From contig BAAHQB010000266.1 of the NCBI GenBank assembly GCA_054601695.1, forward strand, positions 62,001-126,000: 64,000 nucleotides of DNA. Direction: 5' to 3'. Both the position numbers and the translations under genes were made by a program. Origin of the DNA: Amorphochlora amoebiformis. Taxonomy: Eukaryota; Cercozoa; Chlorarachniophyceae. Below the pieces are notes generated by a model. It had not been told where the DNA came from. It worked only from the letters and a program-made list of their open reading frames with translations, and ran no database searches. The first letter of the stretch is position 1, and each line of letters begins with the position of its first letter. Of the stretch, positions 1-64,000 are shown piece after piece.

Positions 1-254
1 TTGTATACACATGCACATACGCACATGCATGTATATCTCCTGATTGTTCAACCCCATCCAGACCGTAATAAACGTCCTTTCTTTGCATATATATGTAGGT
101 GCAAGCTCAAGAGCCTCAGTGTCGGCATCAGGATCGCTACAGGGGCCGGCCGAGACGGGCATACTATCCCAGCGGGAGAGGAAGGTTTAATTTAAGCGTA
201 TTCGCTGTCGGGATGTACTTACCGTGCTGGTACACTGGCTCTGAGGGCAAGAAA
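1..254 (-). CDS. possible 3-prime exons of an unknown minus-strand gene, cut by the window edge
   Basis: On the minus strand a short exon (254 down to 223) is bounded by a TTTAG acceptor and a good GTAAGT donor. It is followed by a 59-nt intron (222-164) ending in TAG and by an exon from 163 toward the left edge. The phase is consistent (2 nt plus 1 nt) and the frame stays open to position 1. The reading (for example PVSAGPCSDPDADTEALELA, then a stretch with TYICKERTFITVWMG) is varied and not low-complexity until about position 45, where CA/TG repeat begins and the exon has probably already ended. No family recognised. It could be chance; the splice pair and composition are the only support. 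Confidence 0.3.
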
Positions 255-689
255 CTAAAGGTAAATATCCTTGTAAGCCTTCAAGTACCAAGTGGGATTA
301 ACGACTGATAGTAGAATAAAAAGCGATCTTCACGTGTGCCTGTGTGCTGGCTGAGAAATTTTTAACTGTCATCTTTAGATTATCGATGTAAACGACAATT
401 CGAATTCGTAACGATTTACTAATAGAATAAAAATTCAAGATATTAATTGTAGTTATTACTTAGGCCACTAGCCTCAGTCCGAGTCTCAGCTGAATACTAG
501 TGGCTAAGTTCTGTAGTATGAAAATTCAGCTGAACCGCCAATTTGATAACTTTTTAATTTAACCTCTACACTATGATATGAAATACTAGCAATACCTACA
601 ATACGAACTCATAGTAATATAGGATCCTACTCCACCTAGCCATCTAGGCCGCATAGTAACCTGTATATATGTAGGTACATCTATATATA
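255..689. other. non-repetitive flank, nothing recognised
   Basis: AT-rich single-copy-looking sequence with several short palindromic words (CTAG, ACTAGT). No open frame with coding character and no RNA gene seen. If the minus-strand exons at 1-254 are real, upstream exons of that gene could lie here, but I could not place one. Confidence 0.3.
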
Positions 690-1503
<814 letters not shown>

Positions 1504-1517
1504 AATGCATTCAAAGG

Positions 1518-1824
1518 TAACCCTAACCCTAACCCTAACCCTAACCCTAACCCTAACCCTAACCCTAACCCTAACCCTAACCCTAACCCTAACCCTAACC
1601 TTAACTCTAATCCTAACCCTAACGCTAACCAAACCCTAACCCTAACTCTTAGCTCTGGCCCAGAACAGCGTCAAAATCGTAAATTTTCAGACACCCTAAT
1701 CCTAACCCTATTCCTAACCCCAAAATCAACGCCAAGAAATTCCTAACCCGACGCCCACAGACTTACGCAATATAAAACCCTAACCCTAACCCTAACCCTA
1801 ACCCTAACCCTAACCCTAACCCTA
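1518..1824. repeat. interstitial telomere-type repeat, CCCTAA orientation, two arrays
   Basis: A near-perfect CCCTAA array runs from 1518 to about 1600 (some 13 units). It then decays (TTAACT, TCCTAA, CGCTAA variants) to about 1650. After roughly 125 bp holding scattered CCTAA words a second clean array of about eight units lies at 1776-1824. The motif is the C-strand of TTAGGG telomeres. Genic sequence continues on the right and TA repeat on the left, so this is internal or subtelomeric rather than a chromosome end. The Pro-Asn and Arg-Val open frames across it are artefacts. Confidence 0.93.
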
Positions 1825-2389
1825 GATGTAACTCTAATGCACATCTCCCTCCTTGTCTCCCTTCCCTCCGTTATCTTGACTCCACGACTGATACATACCA
1901 TCCGATTTCTCAATCCTTACGGTGAATCCAGTAGATTTGTCCAGCTTTCGCCCGGTTGTCCCACCCACCCCCTCCCACGGTCCCACCCCTTCGGAGAGCA
2001 AAAAGAGATATAAATGTCGCGCCACCGATTCAAAATCCGACCGACATATTGTTGAGGTTTTTAATTTTCCATTTTGTTTTTCGGGTTGTATGTAAATTTA
2101 GTGTGACACGGGGGAGCCTTACGGGGCCCGGAGTCCACGGAATCCACGTTTTCCTTATTTTTTCGGCAGATTTTCTGGTATGGGCGCGTCCCTTGAAGCA
2201 GATTGGCGGTTGTTGATAGCCGGTATTGAGGCAGTCATGGAGCGTGTAAATATGTATATTGGGGTTGCGAGGGGTAGGGAGGTATGTGAAAATATAATAA
2301 GAGAGTTATATGAGCGATGGAGGGTAACATATTTCAGAATGTCCCAATGTAGATTTATGTGCAAGTACTTTGACATCTAGACTATACTA

Positions 2390-2396
<7 letters not shown>
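1825..2396. other. unique-looking segment with a 66-codon open frame of unknown status
   Basis: This stretch is richer in G and C than its surroundings. A plus-strand open frame at 2180-2380 (MGASLEADWRLLIAGIEAVM at its start) has a Glu/Arg/Leu-rich, protein-like composition and ends in a TAG. It matches no family I know, has no visible partner exons and its start context is unremarkable. It may be a fragment of an older gene near the telomere-type block. Confidence in real coding is low. Confidence 0.2.
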
Positions 2397-2486
<90 letters not shown>

Positions 2487-2510
2487 TAGTATACATACAC
2501 ACACACTCAC

Positions 2511-2557
<47 letters not shown>

Positions 2558-2581
2558 CAAACATATATGTATTATATATAT

Positions 2582-2632
<51 letters not shown>

Positions 2633-2682
2633 CTAAGTCTAGTAAGTTACATGTACATGCATTCTGTAATATAGATATACTA

Positions 2683-2769
<87 letters not shown>

Positions 2770-2796
2770 GAGTATAAATGTGTACATATATATATA

Positions 2797-2865
<69 letters not shown>

Positions 2866-2888
2866 GTATGTGTATATGTGTATATATA

Positions 2889-2943
<55 letters not shown>

Positions 2944-2984
2944 TATTGAATATCACATACACACACTCTCACACACACGCATAC

Positions 2985-3020
<36 letters not shown>

Positions 3021-3145
3021 TATATGTACGTATATATGTGTATATATGTGTATATATATGTACATATGTGTATATATAAATATATGTATATACACACACA
3101 TATATATATATGTATATATGTATATATATATATGTGTGTATATAA
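2397..3145. repeat. TA microsatellite block
   Basis: Nearly continuous TA with short CA/TG interruptions (2500-2515, 2955-2985, 3090-3130) and one unique patch near 2630-2680. No coding content. Confidence 0.95.
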
Positions 3146-3334
3146 TAAACTAAATTCCAAAGATCCTCAACTTAGTTAATCATCGCTTGACATATTCTCA
3201 AATCTAACTGATCACACTGGCATAGCAAAGCTAGTTGTGTTACGAACTAAGCAAGTATCCCAAACCTACAATACACAAAGCATGAAACAAAACTTATAGA
3301 GGAGGGATAGCAACTCCGAGGATGCTCCATGCTT

Positions 3335-3546
3335 TCAACTTCGGGAGAAGAGCCTCGCCTGCGTAACTACGTCTCTCCCATATTTGACCAACAGGTTCGT
3401 CACGTATTTCCTTTTCACGATGCAGGGGTTGCTTTTCATGAGTCCCTGCACGTGCAATATCCTTCGAATTTCTTCGGATTTCTTCCTCTCAACCTTAATA
3501 GCTTTAACGAAATGGAAACGAATTCTACCACGAGGTTCCTTTTCAC
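3335..3546 (-). CDS. possible minus-strand coding fragment, unknown
   Basis: Read on the minus strand, a frame opens after a TAA at about 3547 and runs to a TGA at 3335. The translation has strong protein-like character with no low complexity: it includes RIRFHFVKAIKVERKKSEEI and, further on, KRKYVTNLLVKYGRDVVTQA. It has no early Met, so an upstream exon would be needed, or it is a relic. I do not recognise the family; the Lys/Arg-rich, helix-prone pattern would suit a nucleic-acid-binding protein, but this is only composition. It lies about 150 bp upstream of the nitrate transporter start, on the opposite strand. Confidence 0.3.
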
Positions 3547-3691
3547 CTTATTCACATCATGAATAGCATATATTAGAAAGAGTGTCTACTAGAAGAGCAA
3601 AGCGTGTCAGCTGTTCGTTTGTCAAGCTTCATCTCCACAACTGCGCAATCATAACTCGACTGTCCAAGCCCATCAACGTCTCTTGTATATC

Positions 3692-5263
3692 ATGTCTACC
3701 GCTGAAGGAGCCCCGAAGTCCACTGCCGACATGGTCGATCCTGAAGGCCGCGGCGCCCCCGCCAAGACCTTCATGGATTTCTCCCTTACATACGACCCGT
3801 ACACTCACAAGGCCACGGAATATAAGATTTCTAATTGTTCTCGTCCCCACATGAGGGCCTTCCACCTTGCCTGGACGTCTTTCCTTATGGGTACAGCCTT
3901 CCTATCGATTGTTGTTAGATTCCTCTGCATTCAGATGTGTTGATGTATTCTGTCCCAACGCTGTGTTTGATGGTGGGTATATTTTGTCTTGACGGTGTAC
4001 ATGATCAAACTTATTCTTCGCTACATGTCAGCATTCATCGCGTGGTTCTCATTCGCCCCTCTTGGCCCTGCCATCAAGAAGTCCCTGAAACTCAGCAGGA
4101 ATGATATCCTCATTGCCAACATCACGTCCGTAGGATCGACCGTCTTTGCACGCTTCGCCATCGGTCCCGTCATGGACATGGTCGGTCCCCGCCTCGGCCA
4201 GGCATTCCTTCTTGCTTTTTGCGCTATTCCTACCTTCTTTGCCGGTCTTGTCCAGAATCTTGGAGGTCTGGCCGTCGTTCGTGCGCTTGTCGGTGTTGTC
4301 GGTGCTACCTTCGTTGGATGTCAGTTCTGGTGCTCCGTTATGTTCTCTAAGGATATTGCCGGAACTATGAACGCGATTGCTGGAGGATGGGGTAACCTTG
4401 GTGGTGGTCTAACCCAGGCGATCATGGTGGGTCTTTATAACCTGAACCTTGCATCTCCAACCTGTAACGCCGAATGCGCTTGGAGGAACGCGTTCTACAT
4501 TCCCGCTTGCGCTCTACTATGCGCCGCCGCTGCCGTCTACTACCTTGGTGATGATAGTCCTAAGGGCAAGTGGGTTCCCATGCACAAGAATGCCGGTGGT
4601 GCCGCTGGAGAAGTTGCTTCCAACGTTCAGGTTTGGATTCTTGTCATCCAGTATTCAGTCTGCTTCGGTATGGAGCTTCATGTAAACAACACTGCCGCCC
4701 TCTACTACAATACTCGTTTCGGTGTGAATCTTACTACCGCTGGTCTCGTTGCTTCTTTATTTGGTCTTATGAATCTCTTCGCCCGCGCGTGGGGTGGAAT
4801 GATCTCTGATTATTGCTACGCTAAATATGGTATGCCTGGCCGTAAGTGGGCTCATATTATCATTACTGTCGGCGAGGGGATCATGCTCATAATCTTCTCG
4901 CGCATTGGATCCTTCGGTGGCGCTATCGTTGCCATGATTGTCTTCTCTCTGTTCGTTCAATCTGCGGAGGGATCTACCTTCGGCATCGTGCCCTACGTCG
5001 ACCCTCCCCGTACCGGGGGTGTTTGTGGTTTTGTCGGGGCTGGTGGAAACATCGGTGCAGTCCTCTGGGGTGTTCTCTTCCTCTTCACAGATACTTTCGC
5101 AAACGGCTACATGTATCTTGGTATCATCGTCGTCGCTGTCGGTATTACTGGTGTCGCTATCAATGTGAAGGACGACCCGTTGTCTCAGAAGTCCATGCAC
5201 TCAGTGATGGATAACACCGCAGACGGCAAGACAAGTATCGATATGAAGGGCAGAACGGTTTAG
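3692..5263 (+). CDS. NRT2: high-affinity nitrate transporter, NRT2/NNP family (MFS)
   Basis: Exon 1 is 3692-3890, intron 3891-4031 (141 nt, GTACAG...TCAG), exon 2 4032-5263: 477 codons, 476 residues, normal for algal NRT2. Removing the intron restores the family block RPHMRAFHLAWTSFLM followed by AFIAWFSFAPL. The two nitrate-signature segments are present: GGWGNLGGG near residue 184 and GAGGNIGAVLWG near residue 402. So are the first-loop GPVMDMVGPRLG motif and the family-typical Cys-Gln-Phe-Trp of TM4-5. The product is a plasma-membrane proton/nitrate symporter with about 12 helices. ATG 3692 is preferred over the in-frame ATG at 3683 because the Ser-Thr-Ala-Glu N-terminus suits the family, but either is possible. 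No nitrate-assimilation neighbour is in the window. Confidence 0.95.
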
Positions 5264-5690
5264 GCTTCTCTCTGCTCTCGACAGCGAATCCTCGGAGCTA
5301 TTATTTTCCCGTATCTTCGGCGCTGTTTATTCCTTTCTTTCATCGAATTCTCTTTGGTACTAACCGAATTGTACAATCATAGTGCCTCAAGGGAGATGTA
5401 TCTTCTGGTTTATGTGAGACACGCGACCTTGTAGCAAAGCTCATCTTTTATTTTAAAACCTGGAAGGCACTCCGGATTCTTCTTGTGGATACGTAAAGGG
5501 CATCATGCATCCCTTCGTACAGAATATGACCACACTAGTTGCCAAATATCTTTGTTTGGAGAGTCTGAGGCATGCGAATTATGCAGTAGATATGTGGGCC
5601 AACCTGATAGCAGCATATTAAATTGGGTTTAACACTGTCAGTGTAATGTATCTAAACCTCAGCTTTTTGATCCGTACTATTATATGATCA
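5264..5690. other. 3-prime flank of the nitrate transporter
   Basis: Mixed sequence with pyrimidine-rich patches (5300-5350). No coding frame and no clear polyadenylation hexamer. It probably holds the transporter 3-prime UTR. Confidence 0.4.
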
Positions 5691-5741
5691 ATATATATAT
5701 ATATATATGTATGTATATATATATATATATATATGTATATG

Positions 5742-5781
<40 letters not shown>

Positions 5782-6250
5782 ATATATATATATATATATA
5801 ATACTAAATTTATATTATATTGTATATATATATATATATATATATATGGGTTATATCTAGTATCCTGTATATATATACTCTAGATACTAGTACTATGATC
5901 TAGATGATACTAGTACTAATACTACTGGTAGTAATCATGGACCATTATTCATGGTATCGCCTCGGAGTACAATTTGTAATTGTATCTAGTGTATATACTT
6001 CGACACGGCGACGGATTCATTAGTGTGTCTAATGGACTGGCATGCAAATTGCTAAAGATGGGAGCTCGTGCGGGGTGGTTACTATCTAGACTATATTCGG
6101 AAGTGGTTGTTACCGTATCGTATCATCCAGATCATGATACCAGATGGATAATACTATTGTATATGATATGATACTGTATGAATGTACTAGAAATTAGTCT
6201 AGAATCGTACAATTGTACAGACTCTACAGGTTGGGGGTAGAGTGGTGGTC
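5691..6250. repeat. TA microsatellite (5691-5850) followed by CTAG/TACTAG-rich sequence
   Basis: After the TA run, 5850-6000 is crowded with short palindromic words (CTAG, ACTAG, TAGTACTA) and near-copies of ATACTAGTACTA. No gene recognised up to 6250. The same vocabulary recurs at 63340-64000. Confidence 0.6.
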
Positions 6251-6251
6251 G

Positions 6252-6928
6252 CTATCGCATGTATATCTGACATCGATCTCTATGACTGCATTTAGATTTG
6301 CTTGCCAAACCATGTGTCCAAGGTGCCGTTACCAAAGAGTGCGTTACCGACTCCGTGATGTCATTGTGCGTGACAGCCAGCGTTTTACACGTGTCCGTAT
6401 TGTGTGACCACAAGTCTTGTCACATCACAAAGCGCAAATGGTGATCATCCACTATTCATCGGCACCTTTTGATGCTCTGGAGACGTAAGGTCGAACTTGT
6501 TGAGAATCAAGATTGTTGCCACAGGGGGATATTCCTTGGTGAATTCCTTGAAGAGCTCATACGCTTCTTCGAGTTGCGTCATCGAAGGATCCTCTTTGCA
6601 GACGACGTTGAAGCCGGATATAGCTACCATGAAGAGAACGGCGTCAACATCTCCATCCTTGAAACAAAATTTCCACTTCCGTCGCTCGCTCCGCTGGCCA
6701 TCCAGGTCCTCCACTGTGAAGGTCTCTTGATAGACCCCGGTGGTGCGCCATCGCATGCGAATGACGTCCTCCATATTGGGGACAAAGTCTGTCTTGCAGA
6801 TGCGTCTTGGCGGCCGGATTTCTCTCCTCATGACATCCAAAAATTGTGACTCGTTCCAAATCATGAATCCTGGGTCAATTATGCGACAGTTTCAGGTGCT
6901 GAAAGATCTAGTGGAAGGAATGCTCACC
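6252..6928 (-). CDS. divergent heterotrimeric G-protein alpha subunit, partial and possibly a pseudogene
   Basis: On the minus strand 6869-6466 encodes G-alpha landmarks in order. These are MRWRTTGV (switch I, with the Arg-Thr-Thr-Gly core), DLDGQRSERRKW in place of the usual DVGGQRSERKKW (switch II, G3), a stretch like AVLFMVAISGFNVV, and the G4 motif ILILNKFD. A possible upstream piece ending at 6928 (VELGKITKAIW) resembles the segment before the helical-domain LWxDxGI motif. A downstream piece (about 6415-6252) contains NTDT, resembling the TCAxDT G5 loop, then stops at TAG. I could not join these pieces with consistent phases, the P-loop was not found, and switch II has an Asp for the first Gly. 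It is either a fast-evolving gene with exons I misplace or a decaying copy. Confidence 0.5.
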
Positions 6929-7615
6929 TTATGAAATATCGAGTCAAAAAAGTTAAATAATTTAAGGCCTTGCGACTCCAAATTGCTTTCGTTATTTTTC
7001 CCAACTCGACTGGGAATACGCTTTCCACCTCTCCCATCTCCCAATTTGCTCCAACAACAGAGAACGGTCAATTCGATTCCAACCAGCGCTTCACGAATTG
7101 GTTCCCATTAGCTTCATCCACCAAGCACAGGGCTCGTATTCTATTAAGATATCCCATCTCGACCAAACGATGTCTTTGTGGCCATAACTCCCCCAGCGTC
7201 TGCCAAAACAGCGCTTGGTGGCATCTGTCTCATGTTTGAAGCGAGGCCTCTTCAGTCTTAGCTTGCATCTATTGGACTTAATATATGATGCCTTAATCCT
7301 TCATTAGAAAAATCCGAAGGCTCTGGTCCTCTGGAGGTAAGTCTTCGTAATACTCTGATTATTTAAACGATTTATACAACGATTGCTTGGCGGTTCTAAT
7401 AATAATTTCGATACTTCACCGTTACCCTTCCCGAAACCCAAAGCTCGACATCCATTGTTATTTGCAGCTTCATTTTCAATCGCCCAGGGCTGGACTACTC
7501 TGCGCCCTTGGAACCATTCTGTCTACACCGAAAATTTTCTGGCCGCTGCAGGAGACATTGTTCCGAATTCAACTCAGGGAGTAAAATCTAGATTCAGAGT
7601 GAGGGGCTTGAAGTG
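6929..7615. promoter_or_regulatory. intergenic region between divergent genes; putative upstream region of the giant gene
   Basis: About 690 bp between the minus-strand G-alpha-like gene and the ATG of the giant gene. It is more GC-balanced than the TA blocks. Open frames (6970-7239, 7383-7616 plus) show no recognisable protein. Either gene could be driven from here, and missing 5-prime exons of the G-alpha gene could also lie here. No specific promoter element identified. Confidence 0.35.
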
Positions 7616-62419
<54,804 letters not shown>

Positions 62420-62649
62420 TGCAAAGACGATTAGAACTGGTGTGTACATGTTTCTGTGTATCTATATACTCGTGTGATATTAAGTGCATAAATCTGCTTT
62501 GTATATAAATACTCATAATAGGGAGATTCATACACCTTGTGATAAGATACATAACGATATACATACATAAGCATGAGTATCATACGCGCATGCATATATA
62601 CATATGCATATACAATGTACGTACACATGAGGATTATATGTATGTAATG

Positions 62650-62686
<37 letters not shown>

Positions 62687-62752
62687 AGGTTTACATATAT
62701 GTAGGTATATTTATACATGTACACACTATACATACGTACGTGCATGTTCGAG

Positions 62753-62892
62753 ATTACGACGTACAAAATGAAAAAAAACCTCTCCCGAATTTTAAAAAGA
62801 AATCCCCAACGGATGGAAACGGGAGCTCCAACGATATAAACTTTGAAAAAGATGGCAACAGACGGATCCAGCTTCCCTCCCTGACAAGCTGA
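62753..62892 (+). CDS. alternative last exon of the giant gene
   Basis: A 140-nt segment after TTCGAG encodes YDVQNEKKPLPNFKKKSPTD, then a Gly/Ser/Asn-rich run and RRIQLPSLTS, ending at TGA 62892. It looks coding and is isolated in AT-rich DNA. It fits in phase if exon 89 is shortened to 62308-62345, using donor CAAG/GTGGTG (phase 1 to phase 1). The protein would then be 4,250 residues with a different tail. I cannot tell which ending is used, or whether both are. Confidence 0.55.
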
Positions 62893-63088
62893 AATAAGAA
62901 TTCAGAACCAACGCGACTTGAAACCGGTGAGGGCCAATCGAGTTCTATAAATATTTACTCGCGGTCGAATGTGTGAAAAAGTTATCATATTAACTGTTGA
63001 CCTCTCTCGACATGTAGATTATTCCTAAATGCAGTATTTTGTCATAGTGCAGATAAGGTGATATATATATGTACATACTTGTGTACAC

Positions 63089-63120
<32 letters not shown>

Positions 63121-63176
63121 TTATTGTATATACAGTGTATGTAGTAATAGTATGTATTCATTATTATATCTTACTA

Positions 63177-63260
<84 letters not shown>

Positions 63261-63268
63261 AATAATAA

Positions 63269-63324
<56 letters not shown>

Positions 63325-63339
63325 ATACATGTACTAGTA
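62893..63339. other. 3-prime flank of the giant gene and TA/TG microsatellite
   Basis: 62893-63060 is mixed AT-rich sequence without a coding frame and probably contains 3-prime UTR. 63060-63330 is TA repeat with two TG runs (63240-63260, 63306-63324). Confidence 0.6.
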
Positions 63340-64000
63340 TCTAATGCAATGCTACATCTGGATCTAGGTGATACATGTACCATTGTACTAGTTGTAATCA
63401 ACTTTACTTATATATCCAGTGGATATCTAGGATATGCGCGCATGGAATTAATGTATCATAGAACATACTCTAGATACGCAGATCTACATGTATGCGTATA
63501 TACGTATATATACGTATGTCACCGGTATGCCATCACATACACTAGATACACATACCTAGGCTGGAGTAATCGTACATTTGCGTCTAGTACTAATACATAC
63601 GTATGATGTACGTACATGAGTATCATACTAGTAACACTAGTCTTAGCACATACTAGACATACTCTAGATACTCAGATACACATGTACGCGTCTGTGCGTA
63701 TATCTAGTATATACGTACGTATGTGCGTATTCAACGGTATATATGTACACAATATGATACATATATATTGTCGTCTAGTACGTACGTATGATACATGGTT
63801 ACACACACTGGACACGATATATGTGAACAAATTGTATTGTAAGTATATTCTAGATATTAATCTATCATATACAGTAGTACGTATGATCGATGATCTATAC
63901 ACTATCAGCATTGATGTATACATTCGATAGTATGCGTTACCTGTTGTATAACACAGATGTATATCACGCCAAGATTCCAGAATCACTAGTTCTAGTAGTT
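63340..64000. other. CTAG- and GTAC-rich tract, no gene recognised
   Basis: Dense short palindromes (CTAG, GTAC, ACGT) and loosely repeated phrases such as ACATACTCTAGATACGCAGA and ACATACTCTAGATACTCAGA (63471 and 63658, a repeat of about 187 bp period). The open frames crossing it are Tyr/Thr/Ile-rich and unlike any protein I know. Composition matches 5850-6250. Confidence 0.5.

Noticed and set aside
4757-5200. 147-codon minus-strand open frame
   Set aside because: It lies entirely antisense to the nitrate transporter coding exon, whose family motifs are unambiguous.
6469-6849. 126-codon plus-strand open frame
   Set aside because: Antisense shadow of the G-alpha-like exon, which carries recognisable GTPase motifs.

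Overview
The window looks like nuclear DNA of a nitrate-assimilating unicellular eukaryote, most likely a microalga; a stramenopile is my best guess but I cannot prove it. The reasons are GT-AG introns, a one-intron NRT2 nitrate transporter, TTAGGG/CCCTAA telomere-type repeats, standard stop codons, and animal-like receptor modules (SRCR, REJ, polycystin-1-type membrane region, PDZ) joined to the Pro/Thr/Ser/Cys-rich stalks and RCC1-like repeats typical of algal surface proteins. Much of the window is TA dinucleotide microsatellite, so most long open frames rich in Tyr-Ile are artefacts.

Layout. 1-3690: TA/TG microsatellites, an internal CCCTAA block (1518-1824) and two doubtful minus-strand coding fragments. 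3692-5263: nitrate transporter, plus strand, two exons. 6252-6928: a divergent and possibly broken G-protein alpha gene on the minus strand. 7616-62419 (or 62892 with another last exon): one enormous plus-strand gene. 62420-64000: 3-prime flank, TA repeat, and a CTAG/GTAC-rich tract resembling that at 5850-6250.

The main result is the giant gene. Reading splice sites by eye I obtain 89 coding exons (23 to 1980 nt), 12,687 nt of CDS and a 4,228-residue protein. Every intron phase matches from start to stop, there is no in-frame stop, and only one splice site (the acceptor of exon 19) is not canonical. Order of parts: signal peptide; mucin-like stalk; three copies of a six-to-seven-Cys module (core PYGC, ending CxC) separated by stalks; one SRCR domain; stalk; RCC1/BNR-like repeats; long Cys-Thr-Ser-Pro stalk; beta-sandwich/REJ region; Cys-less GPS-like segment; five transmembrane helices of polycystin-1 TM1-TM5 type without PLAT or channel half; two PDZ domains; basic tail. 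I read it as a cell-surface or extracellular-matrix receptor with a cytoplasmic scaffold end.

The introns are a record of how such a gene grows and decays. Many begin with a TA microsatellite at the 5-prime splice site. Several hold recent tandem copies of an exon plus flanks, or decayed exon copies. Telomere repeats sit inside introns; one array supplies the 3-prime splice site of a 30-nt exon. All calls are by eye from the sequence; no search or alignment was run.
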